A stretch of 64,000 nt of DNA from Fratercula arctica (taxonomy: Eukaryota > Chordata > Aves > Charadriiformes > Alcidae): positions 14,828,087 to 14,892,086 of the forward strand of contig CANTUZ010000002.1 of NCBI GenBank assembly GCA_947846985.1, read 5' to 3'. The translations under genes were made by a program, and so were the position numbers. Shown here one piece after another: positions 10,151 to 22,586 of the stretch; positions within the stretch are counted from its first letter, which is position 1, and the number at the start of each line of letters is the position of its first letter. Below the pieces are notes generated by a model that saw nothing but the letters and a program-made list of their open reading frames with translations, was not told the origin of the DNA and ran no database searches.

Positions 10151-13100
10151 TCGAAAAGGATTTAGGAATCTGTAGCTGTCCACTCAAAGCCATTTCTTTC
10201 TAGACTGGCTACTTGGTTCTTGCCCCATTATTCTTGAATAGGTTGCACGGTGTCTCTTTTCCAGTTCTTGACATTTCCTTATAGCCTTGAAGTGAAGCCT
10301 GTAGAGGGCTGTTTTAACAGAGAATACAAGAGACAAAATGAAATATATGAAAAAGTATGCAGTTGTGTTTTGCTGCAAAAACACATATTATTGGCATTAG
10401 AATTTTTGCTAAGTTAGCAGCTGGTTTATTTGCTGTATGTGTGGTACCATCCTGCTTTCTACATACCTTGCGTGTTAGTTTGCAGTGCTGTCTCTACGTA
10501 ACACAGGTTACTTTTGTCATGGAGAAATAGGACAAAAATGGATTAATATAGTCTTGTGTTAAAAATGTACTGAAGATCTGCGTAGTGAGAACTCCTAGGA
10601 AATGCGGAGAAAAAAAAACACACCACACTTTCATAGACTTGTGTAATGAAGTCTGCAGCTTTTGGCTCAGGGTTTATTTTTGAAACAAATCTGCAATAGT
10701 AATTTCCGTTCTCAATGCTCTCCCAAAGCAATGTAATTATTGGCAGCATTTCAATATGCATTGAAAACTGAAGTTGAATTAATATTTTATTAATTTTTGA
10801 TACTTAAAAGCAGAATCTGGAAGATTATTTGATTGTGGTAGCTGTAGAAAATATTACACATGTCTGAGTTTTTTAAGTCATATGATACATACTCAGATGC
10901 TGTAATGACCTGTAGTTTTGGAATGTAGAAATGAACTGTGTAATTATTTTACAAGTGGTAAATGGTGGGAAAGTGTACTAAAATGATCAAAAAAAAAAAA
11001 AAAAAAAAAATCAGCCATACATATGGATAGGCAACTGGATAGGAGAGGACAGTTATTCACCCAAATCTGATTTATGCACAGAACAGTTCTGTATTCAAAA
11101 GAGTTCAGACTATACTGCGTTAACCAAGCCACTGTGTAAATGAATTGCCATACCATGCCATAATCTGCTGTAAGCGTGCTTAACTTCCTTCCATAAAATG
11201 GAGAGCCTTTTTTTTCCAACTTCTACTTCATTTCTTATTTTGATTGATATATATATATATATCATCTGTACACTTAATCAGCATAGTTCACAATGTATTA
11301 CTTTCTTGTAACTAACATAGCTAGTATTTTTTCTGTTTTATTTGCCCAAGATTTTCATGCTGTTCAAATCAAGGCTTATCATGCAAACTGTAAATATGTC
11401 AACTAGCTGTAAATATGTTAACTAACAGGTCAACAGGAGAGAATAAAAGAGACAGATGATACTTGTGTTGAAATCAGTGCCAATTTTGTCAATGATTTCA
11501 ATAACTCATTATTTCATCTTATCTGATATAGTTTTAGTCTCAACTAGGTCTCAGTCTGATCCTGGGCTCTGATGGAAACCTTGAATGCCTATATACTGCT
11601 AAATTAGCAGCAGGAACCATATAGTTGTACTTTCATAAGACTCATCCTCATTCAGGCTGTCCAATGCAAATTGAGCCCCATGAAGGCTCCTGTAATTTAT
11701 TTATATTTTCTCATTTGTAGGGACAAAGGCGTGAAATACACATATTTGTATAGATAAATTGACAATCTTCCATGATTTTAAAATCCAGCTATAACTCCAC
11801 TTACTGTTCTCAAAATAAAACAATAACTTCCATTTTAAAAACCCTTTAAACTATCTGTATTGTCATCTTTGCAAAACTCTTTCCAGAAAGTCAGCCTAAA
11901 TATTGCATACGTGGAATGAAATTGTGAAATGATGATCTTGTTTCTTTTCTTTTGGCAGGTCCTGTATCGGTTATGTAGCAGTATTTCTGTTCCTGCCTTT
12001 TTCAGGAACACACTCAGATTAGATTAACAGTAGATTCCTACAGACAAACCACATTCAGTTTATGAGCATTGAAAAGATTCACAAGAGGCCCTGGAGGTGC
12101 AGATAATCAGCAGTAGTTGTGGTCTAAAGACAGTGGAACCTCAAAACCTTCATTTTGCATCTCTAGACTAGTAATTGCTCCTCTTAGTAGAAATGTATGG
12201 GTATTAAGATACTTACTGAGGACGCATGTGCTTTGTTTTTTTCTTTTCACTAACTAGCTAAAAGAGGTCATTACTAAGGCAAAGTAAAACTATTCCCCTG
12301 GTATATATCTGGTTGTTCAGTTTTTTGCCCTGCTAAATAAGCGCTTTTCTAAATAAGTTATGATATTCAGATACTTCTAAAAGAAAACCAAAAATAATTA
12401 GTTTTTGACCACTATTTTGTTCCTTAATGCTAAGAAGAACTGAATGGGCTGTACCATTTTTTTTTTCTCTCATTTTGCTTTATTTTTTATTATAAATTCA
12501 TTATCATTTTCCATTCTTTTTCTTAAAAGATTCTACGTTAGGTTGCAAAGAACTATAATGTTTACTTGTGACAGCAATATCATAGCCTTAGATTTTACTG
12601 CTGTTATTGATTATACTCTCTGCAGTTTCCATATCTCAAAAACAACTCCAAGAGTGGCAAGAAGTTGGCATTTAAGGGGAGGGACACCAACAACATCACA
12701 CAAGAGGAGAGCCACAGCAGAGTCATATGGGATGACAATTTAAGAAGTCGCTCTTAGGGTGTCAGTTACCTTGAGGAACTTCTTGCTTTTAGTACTAGGT
12801 GAATCAATCATATTGAATGCCTTGATATAAATCCCCCAGGGGATGTCTAGGCCAGCTCAGTTTCTGAGTCACTAATGAGTCATAACGCTTTGTCAAAAAA
12901 TTGCTCCCCAGCACTTCAGGTTCAAGTAGAGGGAATTCTGAACTCACACCGGTGCTCCATAGGAGGCTTCTAACAAAGCAAGATAAGGTCTGCAGGCAGA
13001 CACAGTACTTTTTATTCTACCACCTGGTGTGGCTGGAGAAATTAGACATGCTTTCCGACACACAGTCCCTCTTTTAGGTCTGAAATAACTTAAAAAACTA

Positions 13101-14283
13101 AATACTAGTAGGGGCCAATGGCTCAGAGTTTAGTTAGATATGTATCAATTAGACCGTCTTTGAAAGAAAAGATAGTTGGTGACTGTGGAGCAGGGGAGAT
13201 GTAATTAGAGGAAGAGGAAAGAGAGGCAGAGAGATGGTAAGGCAGTTTCGGCCCAGGGAAAAGAGAAAGAAAAGTATCCTGTGGAACATGGAGGGATTGA
13301 GAGGGAGCAGGATGGAGATTTTACTCTGCCATAAAATCAGTATCTCTCTGTAGAGCCCATGCTTATCAATAGAGAGATAAATTTCAGTTATCAGCATCTC
13401 TCAAAGATGTTTTGTAGGTTTCTTTCTTTTTTTTTCCCAATTATAATCTGTGCTCTAACAAGCGATACCACCTCCACTTACTGCTTCCTTACTACTGTCT
13501 TCTTCGTGTTCCTGTCTCCTTTGATATCTTCAGCAAGGCTGCACTTTAGTAAAAGGAAGAAAAGACAATAATGATCTAATAACTGAGAAGAATAATTGCC
13601 TATAATTGATAAAGGAAAGAAAGAAAGGTTGATAAACTACAGGGAATTTCCATTTGTCAGATATTGACCCAAAATGTCATAATTCGGTTCTATTCCTTTG
13701 TAAGGTTACATGGTGTGGATTACAGGACAGTAGAAAGTGTGTCAATACTACCTGTACTTAGGTGGGACAGCAGAACCTTTCTTCCATAAACCTGTGTATG
13801 CACATAGTTGAAGGCTAGGTTACATCTGTACATCTTTCTGCATTTGCCTTTTCTGGATTACTTTTCAGTCAAGTTACTCTCATTTCCACTCCAATACTGC
13901 AAACTTTGGTTATAGTCAGTATCTACCATGTTCACGACATCACAGATGTTTTCATTAGTTGTAGGTCTGCACAGTAACCCAAACAAATTTGCTTTTCTTC
14001 TCAATGCCAATACACATAAGTTACAATGAAACAAGAAAATACTACCACTAAACATTAATGAGCACTATAGTATGAGTAGCAAGTGATAAACTTATCAATG
14101 CTTCTAATAAGCACATTAGAGATAAATACATAAATGTTGTAGATGTCAGCTAGTTAAGTGATCTTCAGTTCCTTGTGGAAGTAGGAGACACTTGTTCAAC
14201 AAAAAGCTTAAGATACAGACAAAGTAAATAGCTCCAGGACACTAACAGAAGGTCAAAGCTTTTACACATCCTGCATGATTTGA
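10151..14283. other. AT-rich unique sequence
   Basis: Nothing recognisable beyond an A22 run and short TA repeats (about 11,247-11,260). Open frames here are of chance length. Confidence 0.6.
10989..11010 (+). repeat. A22 homopolymer
   Basis: Uninterrupted A run following 'aaatgatc'; no associated element is recognised. Confidence 0.95.
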
Positions 14284-14690
14284 CAGGCTGAGAGAGTTGG
14301 GGCTGTTCAGCCTGGAGAAGGGAAGGCTCCGAGGAGACCTTATAGCCCCTTCCAGTACCTAAAGGGGGCTACGGGAAGGATGGGGAGGGACTCTTGATCA
14401 GGGAGTGTAATGGTAGGACACGGGGTAACGGCCTCAAACTGAAAGAGGGTAGATTTAGATTGGATATCAGAAAGAAATTCTTTACTGTGAGGGTGGTGAG
14501 GCACTGGAACAGGTTGCCCAGGGAAGCTGTGGATGCCCCATCCCTGGAAGTGTTCAGGGCCAGGCTGGATGGGGCTTTGAGCAGCCTGGTCTAGTGGGAG
14601 GTGTCCCTGCCCAGGGCAGGGGATTGGAACTGGATGATCTTTAAGGTCCCTTCCAACCCGAACCATTCTGTGATTCTGTGATTCTGTGAC
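14284..14690 (+). mobile_element. CR1 LINE, 5'-truncated, with 3' tail repeats
   Basis: A plus-strand CR1 remnant that begins within the conserved 'RLRELGLF' coding segment, continues through the end of ORF2 and ends in three copies of the octamer ATTCTGTG (14,665-14,688), the characteristic CR1 3' tail. A 66-codon frame (14,394-14,594) reads through the C-terminal motif 'RLDIRKKFFTVRVVRHWN' and 'LPREAVDAPSLE', ending at the normal ORF2 stop position. The 3' UTR carries the highly conserved block 'ggtcccttccaaccc'. No target-site duplication is visible, as is usual for CR1. It is not functional, because the reverse transcriptase and endonuclease are missing. Confidence 0.95.
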
Positions 14691-14831
14691 AGAGTTTACT
14701 TCTGTTTCGAAACAGTAGATGCTTTCCTGTATTTGTGATAACTTCAAACACTCACACAAACATACATACGCGCACACGTGTATTGACACATAAATGTGTG
14801 TGTGCATGTTTGTCGATATTTAAGTCAGAAG

Positions 14832-14958
14832 CCTTCTCTTTCTTTCTTTTCCTTTCTTTCTCTTTCTTTCTTCCTCTTTCTTTCCCTCTTTCCTTCTTTC
14901 ATTCTTTTCTTTCTCTCTCTCTTTCTCTCCCCCCCACCCTCCCCCCCACTTTCTCTTT
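14832..14958 (+). repeat. Long polypyrimidine tract, (CTTT)n/(CT)n/(C)n
   Basis: About 127 bp almost entirely of C and T on the plus strand, grading from CTTT units through CTCT to two C-runs near 14,929-14,948. The few purines fall near 14,901 and 14,936-14,949. All overlapping open frames (Ser/Phe/Leu-rich or Lys/Arg/Glu-rich) are artefacts of the repeat. Confidence 0.95.
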
Positions 14959-17900
14959 GCTGCCTTCCTGCCTGCTTTTCTTCATTTCTTAATTGCTTAA
15001 TAGAAAGGAAAAAACAACAGGAATTCAACTAATGTCGTTCTTTAGAGTGTGATTCATTTCACTTAACTTTCGCCACCTAAGATGAAGTCATCTAAGTTCC
15101 CTCCAGATGAACTGCCATGTGGATCAACTGTCATGTGCATTGAATATCTCCTGATCCCATTACTTCTAAAAGAAATATAGGAGGTGAGATTCTGCTCACA
15201 GCTGAAGACAGATGAATGTAAGTGCCTACACAGAGGTGTCTGGAGAGCTATCCAGAACCCAGTGCGGACACCAGCATCCGATCAGCTGGGTGGCTGTCCA
15301 GATTCTATCATCTGAATTGACTAAGGGCTGGATAAGGTTGCTGAAACATAGATTTCTACTGCAACTGGAGATGCCCTGGAGAATCCAAGATATCCATGGA
15401 GGATCAATAGATAAGACTCACAGAAAACCCATATTCTTCTAGAGAAAAATGTGGAAGCCAGGCAAGATATCCTAAAGTATTTCATGCTGACACTAGGTGA
15501 CTATTTCTAGGTAACTAAACTGAATGACTGACCTCTGTGGACTGTATAAAGGACTTAGATTACAAGTAATCCCCTAAATGTAGCTGTATTAAACTGAATC
15601 CTTCTTTGGCTGATGGCCTAACAATGCACCTAGCAGAGACTTCAGATGCCTAAACATGAGCACCTAGTGCCATTTGAGAGTCTCTAAATCATCTGTAAGA
15701 TCCGATCTCATGGCCAGGACACAAGACATCAGGGACACAATAACGTATCTAAAGTGTCAAATGGAGGTGGCACATGAGACAGCACAAAACTTAAACAAAC
15801 CTGGATGCCTAAATTCAGGAAAGTCAATCCATCCTCTGATTTTTATTTAACTAAGACTTGACTTGGTTAGTCCCATTTTCAGTTATGGACAAAATCCACA
15901 CATTGAAGGTCTGACTTTGTAGAAAAGGAAGGTCTAAACTACCAAGGCCATATGTTTAAACTAATAATATTCCTAGAATTCCTACAGCAGTTGCTACAGT
16001 TTTGTAAACAATTTATGTACCTTATAATGCCCCCCAAAAGAAGCACACATTATCAGGGTTGATTAGAAATTGTAAATATCTACAGATTGAAAATTATCTT
16101 CTTTATCTATTTTTTATATAATTGGGACTGTATTTTATATAGGATGAAGTGGTTTCAATGGAAAATTTTGCACATATTTAAACATTTTTATCTGAAGTTC
16201 CCAAGTCATTGTACAGATGTGAATACATTTGAGCTAATAGAATTTCTGTAGCATCACATTCCAGATTCTCTTTTTTAAATGATTCATCATAACAAAATGA
16301 AATGTTCTGTAGTGTATGAATGATGTGCTATGAAAAATACATATCTCATACATGAATGCTATAGTATAATGCATTTCCTGATCAGAGAAACTTGATTGAT
16401 TGATATCATTTATTCTGTGTTAGCTGAACATGTTCTCCAAAGAGTTTAATTCACTACAGATTCAGATCCAGAGACAATAAATTTTGATAAGCTCTCCTGA
16501 ACCCGAATCTCTGAGTGAATCCATATTGTGACTCTAGAGAAAAGAATATCTTCTACTTCCTGACAATCACTACTCTTTCCAACTATGAAAGTCTTTCTTG
16601 GTCTTTTTGACAAGATGAAAAAGTCCATGAAATCTGCCTTCTTTCTTTCTTAAAAATCTATATTCATGATCTCTCCATTAATACTGATCTCTTAATCAGG
16701 TTCCATATTCTCAGCATTCTGTGTCTCCTTAGCAAAGATATAGTACTGATCCTGGGCAAACTTTTATTAAAATTCTTTTATTTCAGCATGTATACTGACA
16801 TTTTTCCTATCAAACAAGATTCCAAAAAAAAAAAAGCCAAAAAAAAAAAATCACCGCTCTACAAAGGTTTTGGAGCCAAACTCAGATCACTTCCTATGAG
16901 ACTTAGAACATATGTAACCAAGGGTATTTATATGACTAAACGAGGTTATGCAGGATACTTACTTTGCAACATTTCTAGACTTTGGAAATCCATACATTTT
17001 GTCTTGCCATCATGTTTTCGGCTCTGAAGATATCTATGTCCTTAATCATAATTCCCTCTGTGCTCCCCCAAAATGCCCTAGCAACTGTAAGGATGTACCA
17101 AGTCATGAGATGTCTTCTACGTGTAGTCAGAGCACTTCTCATACTTGCCAGTTGCTTCCAGTCAAGCTGAAAACACAATATGGACAAAATTATATTGGCT
17201 GCAGTGATTCTGCATAGCAACCTAGTGCCTGGGTCCATGAAGTACAAAAATTAGGCCTCCCCAGCCAGCAAGCAGGATTGAACCTATTGGTATACAGTTG
17301 GTGAACCAACTGTAAATACGAAGCTTGGATTAAAGGCTACTCTTCTTCCCAGCCATCAATACTAAATCTCTTCTCCTTTTATGACCATAATGTCTCGTAA
17401 CAGCTACCTTCTACTGTAATGATAAAATTGTATCCTAAAAAATGTATGGGCAGAGGCAATGGAAAATTCAAAAGCACTGAGCCAATGCCATGGAGCTCAC
17501 TTTTCTACACGAAATAAATAAACCACAGATATCTCTCTGTCAGAGTATGTGAAAAATTTATTCTTTCAGTTTACTTTTTCTTCACACAAAGTCCTATACA
17601 TAAGAAACCTTATTAATGAATTAAACTCTTTCTCCTACTTATTTTTAAATAGTGTTACTGACACTCCTGTACATCCAGCTAACGAAGCTCTAGGATCTTT
17701 TTAAATACAGACAGAAATTTCAGTTTTTCTTAACATATCCAATTAGAAAGAATTCTTAATTATGTGTACTATTTGTTTTTAAATATTATGAACATCCATA
17801 AATGAGCATTATCTTTTATCATTTAAGAGCAAATTTACAGTGTTAAATCATAATCTGTTCTAGCAGAAACTAGAATCCCCCTCAAATGCAAAAAAAAGTT

Positions 17901-20764
17901 CCCTTTGAGTATGTTTTGCTTTGAACTGGTTTCTTCATTTTGTAAATCCCAATAATTATCTATTACTTTGTAACAAGAAAACATAAACATAGAAATTAAA
18001 ACTTCTTTCAAAGGGAAAGCTGAAGTATTGGTTCAGAATAAGGCAATCTGCAACATTTTAACATTTTGAAATTATTTTGCCCGTATCCTCAAATTTCTAT
18101 GCATGTCTAGTTAAAGCATTGTTATAACCATCGCTGGTATTTGCATATCATGTCTATAGATTTTGTACTTCAGCCTTTTGAGAAAGAGGTTGGAATTGGG
18201 AATATTTGGAATAAACTCCAGCAGGTGGAGATAAAGAGTAGTGACAAACACGACGTGCCTTCGAATAGTGCAGTCTGGTTTTCATCATCTGGGAGTTTGT
18301 GTGGTTTAAGTGACACCACTTGACAGAGAAGGATGACTGATTCAGTGCTACAACCACTGCCACCCTTAGTCTGCAAAACCAGTAGACTGCCTGGTGCCTC
18401 TGTGTTGGCAGTGCCTTTGGTTAATCACACAACGGCAGCTGGCTGGCAGGACGCTCCAGCTTGGAGCCAGCTACGCTGATTCACTGCCTTGACCTGAAGT
18501 GTCTGAAGTGACTAACAACGCAGGAGCATAAGATCTAGCAGTAATGAAGCTTGCTGAAATCTCCTAAGGTCACCAACGTCTATTTAGCATTTGTTTGTTC
18601 TTGCTAGCTGACCAACAAGACAGGCTGGTTGCACAGACAACATATGGCATTTTCCTGGAGGCAGCAGCAATTTGAAAGAGAGGGAACAGGAGTCTTATCT
18701 AGGAATAGGTAAATGAAGAACAGACAGGATTTTTAGGTTATATTTCTAGCTTGCAGTAATTCAGACAGAAGCACAAATCTCACTGTCCCTTTCCTTATTA
18801 CTCACAGTAATTCATTGTGGAAGGAGCCAACATGAAAAATTAACTCTCTCCCTCACGGGCATTGAGTCAGGATAGTCAACAGATTGTGTAACAAGAAAAA
18901 AGCTTCCCCAATTATGATAACTATGTATTGTGTAATAACACAATTTGTTGACTGACTGTGAGAACATCATCACAAAAATATTGCCCCACAGCAAAACCCT
19001 AGGTCCTGAGATCCTGACACGTTCATTTTTGATTACTTTATCCTAAAACCACTTTCTGGGTTATGAGCACAACCTGGAGTCTTGCATGATGGGATCTAGA
19101 AGATGCATTATCCACAGAAGCAGCAGCATTACTAGCAGGGTATTTGTCTTCCCTCTGTCTCTGTCTCCTAACAAACTTAAGCTGGTTATTACCCGCTTTT
19201 CATCACTAGGAACAGGTAATCTGATGAGGCAGCACATGAAGAAACTGATAGGTGGTTTTGACTCTTTCAGAAAGATGTGAGCAAAATTTTGGAGACAATG
19301 TGAGAGTTACAGTGTGGCCTTTGATGTATGACTGCCCGTGGTTGAAGGACATGGTTCTCAAACATCAGTTTGTTTTCAAAATGGAAATGGCCTTGTAAAC
19401 TGGGCTTTTAATACTGTTTCTGTGCTATAGATGTCTTGTGCTCTAACAAAATCTCTGGTCACTGCCGTTCAGTGGATCACACAATGATTATGGGCTTAAT
19501 TGTGCAAAATGGCACCAGCTTCTGTATTGGAGTCTGTATTTGAGAGGTGACTGGAGCTGCATCATGCCAGAGGGAGCACTGCCACTGTTATGGCGGAGGA
19601 GTAGAACTTTGGAGATTCTTCCATCCCACCTATCTGTTCCAGGGAGCGGATTTGCCATTGCCAGGAAAGGTTGGAGTTAAAAGGTCTTCTGGTCTTTTGA
19701 ATCAGAGGAGCAGAATTCAGCATGGTCGTCGTATAACCTATCCAAGGGAGAGGGAAAGTCACCCTGGAATGCTGTTACTTTGGAAGAGTTTTAGTTTTAA
19801 AACTTCTATTTTCTCAGCACATAAATTAATATCCAACTGTTTTATACCGAGAGTGGATAAATGTTAAAAGGTGTTGTTCTTTATTCACTGTACCAGAATC
19901 TTATGGGTTTTTAGCATTAAGTAAAATCTCAGTCCAATGGGAAATAAAATTAGCAATGACAGACAAGCTGATGGGGCAAATAAAATATAAATTATACCAG
20001 TTTCCTTCTCAGGCTTACTTATTCCCATCTATGATTGGTCTTTGTGTACAAGGATCAAAGAAAAAACCCCGCATAAATAATGTTATTCTGAGTATCTTGC
20101 TGAGGTTAGTGAAGCCATGCAACTTTATGTTTCCAAGTTTCAGGACAGTGTGTTTTGCTTACATCAGTTACCAAATATCTGGTTTTAATTTAATTTAGCA
20201 TTTTATGTTATTTCCCTAACAGCACAATAATAGGAACCTGAGTCGTCTATCCCTCAAATGCCAAATTGGATTAGAAAGATTTCAATCTGGTGATAACCTT
20301 AATTCTAGCAGCTTGATAAGAGTCTAGTCTTCTTTCCAAAGAGATAGCTGTAAATTTTTAATTGTCATTTTCCATCCTTGAAGAAGAATTCCCCTATAGT
20401 ATTCAGATAAAGCACTGAATTACATCACAGCAGTTACCATTATGTTCCTAAATTCTCAGGCTAATTCCTCTAATAGCACATTGTCAATATTATCCTGTAA
20501 AACAGTAGGGTCTATGAAACTGGGTTTGTTTTCCAAAACTTTTGATTATCCTATGTGATGATTATTCAGAATAAATGTAGTTTCAGCTGTCTCAATAACT
20601 TTTTCAATTCCAAATATTTTAAATACAGAAAGACAAATTCCTGTCATTCTAATTTGTGTTACTTTTATAATCATTCAGGACAGTTAAGCCCAGCTTTTTA
20701 AAATATACAACTTAATCCTCTTTGCGCCTGCTTTTGTAGTCCATCTTTTCTGAAATTAGGTGCT

Positions 20765-20783
20765 GTATATATATGTATATATA
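20765..20783. repeat. (TA)n microsatellite
   Basis: Alternating TA with one TG interruption. Confidence 0.85.
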
Positions 20784-21580
20784 ACATCCGGGTATGATAC
20801 ATGATAGTCAGTACTCAAATCTATCTTCAAAATACTAATAATTTTGTCATATAATTTTCAATAAACTTGAAAAACAGATAATTTTCATACGACTTTTGTT
20901 TCTGATTTGAATGGGCAACAGAACCATAGAATTCTTTTAGTAGTATGAAATTCATATAACCATCTACATAGCCAAAACAAACCACAGATCACATCTAATG
21001 AAATAAAGCTCAAAATATATATATGTGGTTTATTTAAAATGTTACAAAGACCCATAAAGTCTTCAAATCCTGAAGGCTCTTTTACAAATGTTTCTCTCTT
21101 AAAAGAATACATTTTTGTGTGTGTGGTCCTTAGTATTGCAGGATCGGAGAGCAATGAAGGTTTGCATTGAGCCAGTGCTGTACTTGCATTCAGTAGTCTA
21201 ATGCTTTTTAAATAAAAAGAAGTCAAATATATATGTAGACAAGCAGATACTGTACACTTTGTTTATTCTACAAGTCTATCTGTGATCATAAACTCTTGGT
21301 AAATATTTGCTCTTTGGAGATTAGATTTAACATACTTGCATTTACTTGCAATTAAAGTGTTGCTTTCCTGATGACTGTTGCATGGGCTGCTCTATTTCAT
21401 CAGTGACATAACATAAGGTAAAGATAAGAGTTAAATGGAAAGAAGTCTGTTGTGAATATGGCTCTGGTCTGTTTCTGAAATCAACAGTTTATGGCAGTTA
21501 TATTTGGATAATTTTTCACTCCTTTAACCTCATTGCAGTTTGACACAATCAGATCCTGAATCTAATTATTTTTCGGGTGG

Positions 21581-21600
21581 TTTTTTTTTTTTTTTTTTTT
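21581..21600 (+). repeat. T20 homopolymer
   Basis: Uninterrupted T run after 'ttttcgggtgg'. Confidence 0.95.
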
Positions 21601-22569
21601 GCTTTTAAAAATGCCCTCATTTACTGCCTCTACCATGTTTGTTAAAGAACAAAGATGCTTTTCTTCTTTCCTGATATGATTTATTGACTATTATGCACCC
21701 AACACTTCCAAATTGCTTCCAAAGGCTATAAAGTAGCAGGATAAATTCTAAGAAACAAATGTATGACTTAAATTACAGAATTCACTTGTTGACTCTAAAA
21801 ACAGAAAATTCAACATTAATGTTGTATTTTTTCATGGTATTTAAGGTTTTTAGACTAAATACAACAAGGTCTTTTTCTTTTGCCACACTGCATCAGTCCA
21901 AAGGGATTAGCTTAGTATATAGGAGATATTTATGATGCAAGGAATAAAACAGTCCTTCAGTAGTTCCAAGCCTGCGATGGTGATACACTTTTGCATTTAC
22001 TTTCATAGCTTTGTTTACTAAGCTAAAACATGCCTAATGTAGACTATGTTATTACAGACATCATAATTGCACATAGTATATATGGACCATGTTCTCAGCT
22101 GTTATAAACCAGCTTAGGTCTGCTAACTTCAGTACCATTAAACTGATGCGCACACTACGGCAATGTAGTATTTATGTACATACATGCAAACGTGTTCATC
22201 CCACAGGAACCCGCTTACACACATGTAGTTGTAGCAAGCAGTTCCAAAAAAAATGGTAACTGGTAATTTTAGAAACTTCCTTTTCATAGAAGTAGAAGTA
22301 AGCATCTGGTAAAAAATTTTATATATTTTATCGATACATTTCAGTAGTAATTTCACATTTCAAATTTAGAGAAGGAAACAAAGCTGATATCATCTAATCT
22401 TATTTTCCCTCTCCTTCTACTTGTGAATTCATAATTTACATTTCACCATCTCCACCTTCTCACTTGCCTTTCACTTTTCAGAATTATTCCATTGAAAAAC
22501 AGTATTTCCTCACTTCTGAAATATCTAGTGTATATCTTCATCTGAATTCATTTCTTATGTTTTTTACAG

Positions 22570-22586
22570 CAAAAAAAAAAAAAAAA
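22570..22586 (+). repeat. A17 homopolymer
   Basis: Uninterrupted A run after 'ttttttacagc'. Confidence 0.95.

Noticed and set aside
14340..14807. 155-codon minus-strand open frame
   Set aside because: It is antisense to the plus-strand CR1 3' end and runs into a CA/TG repeat.
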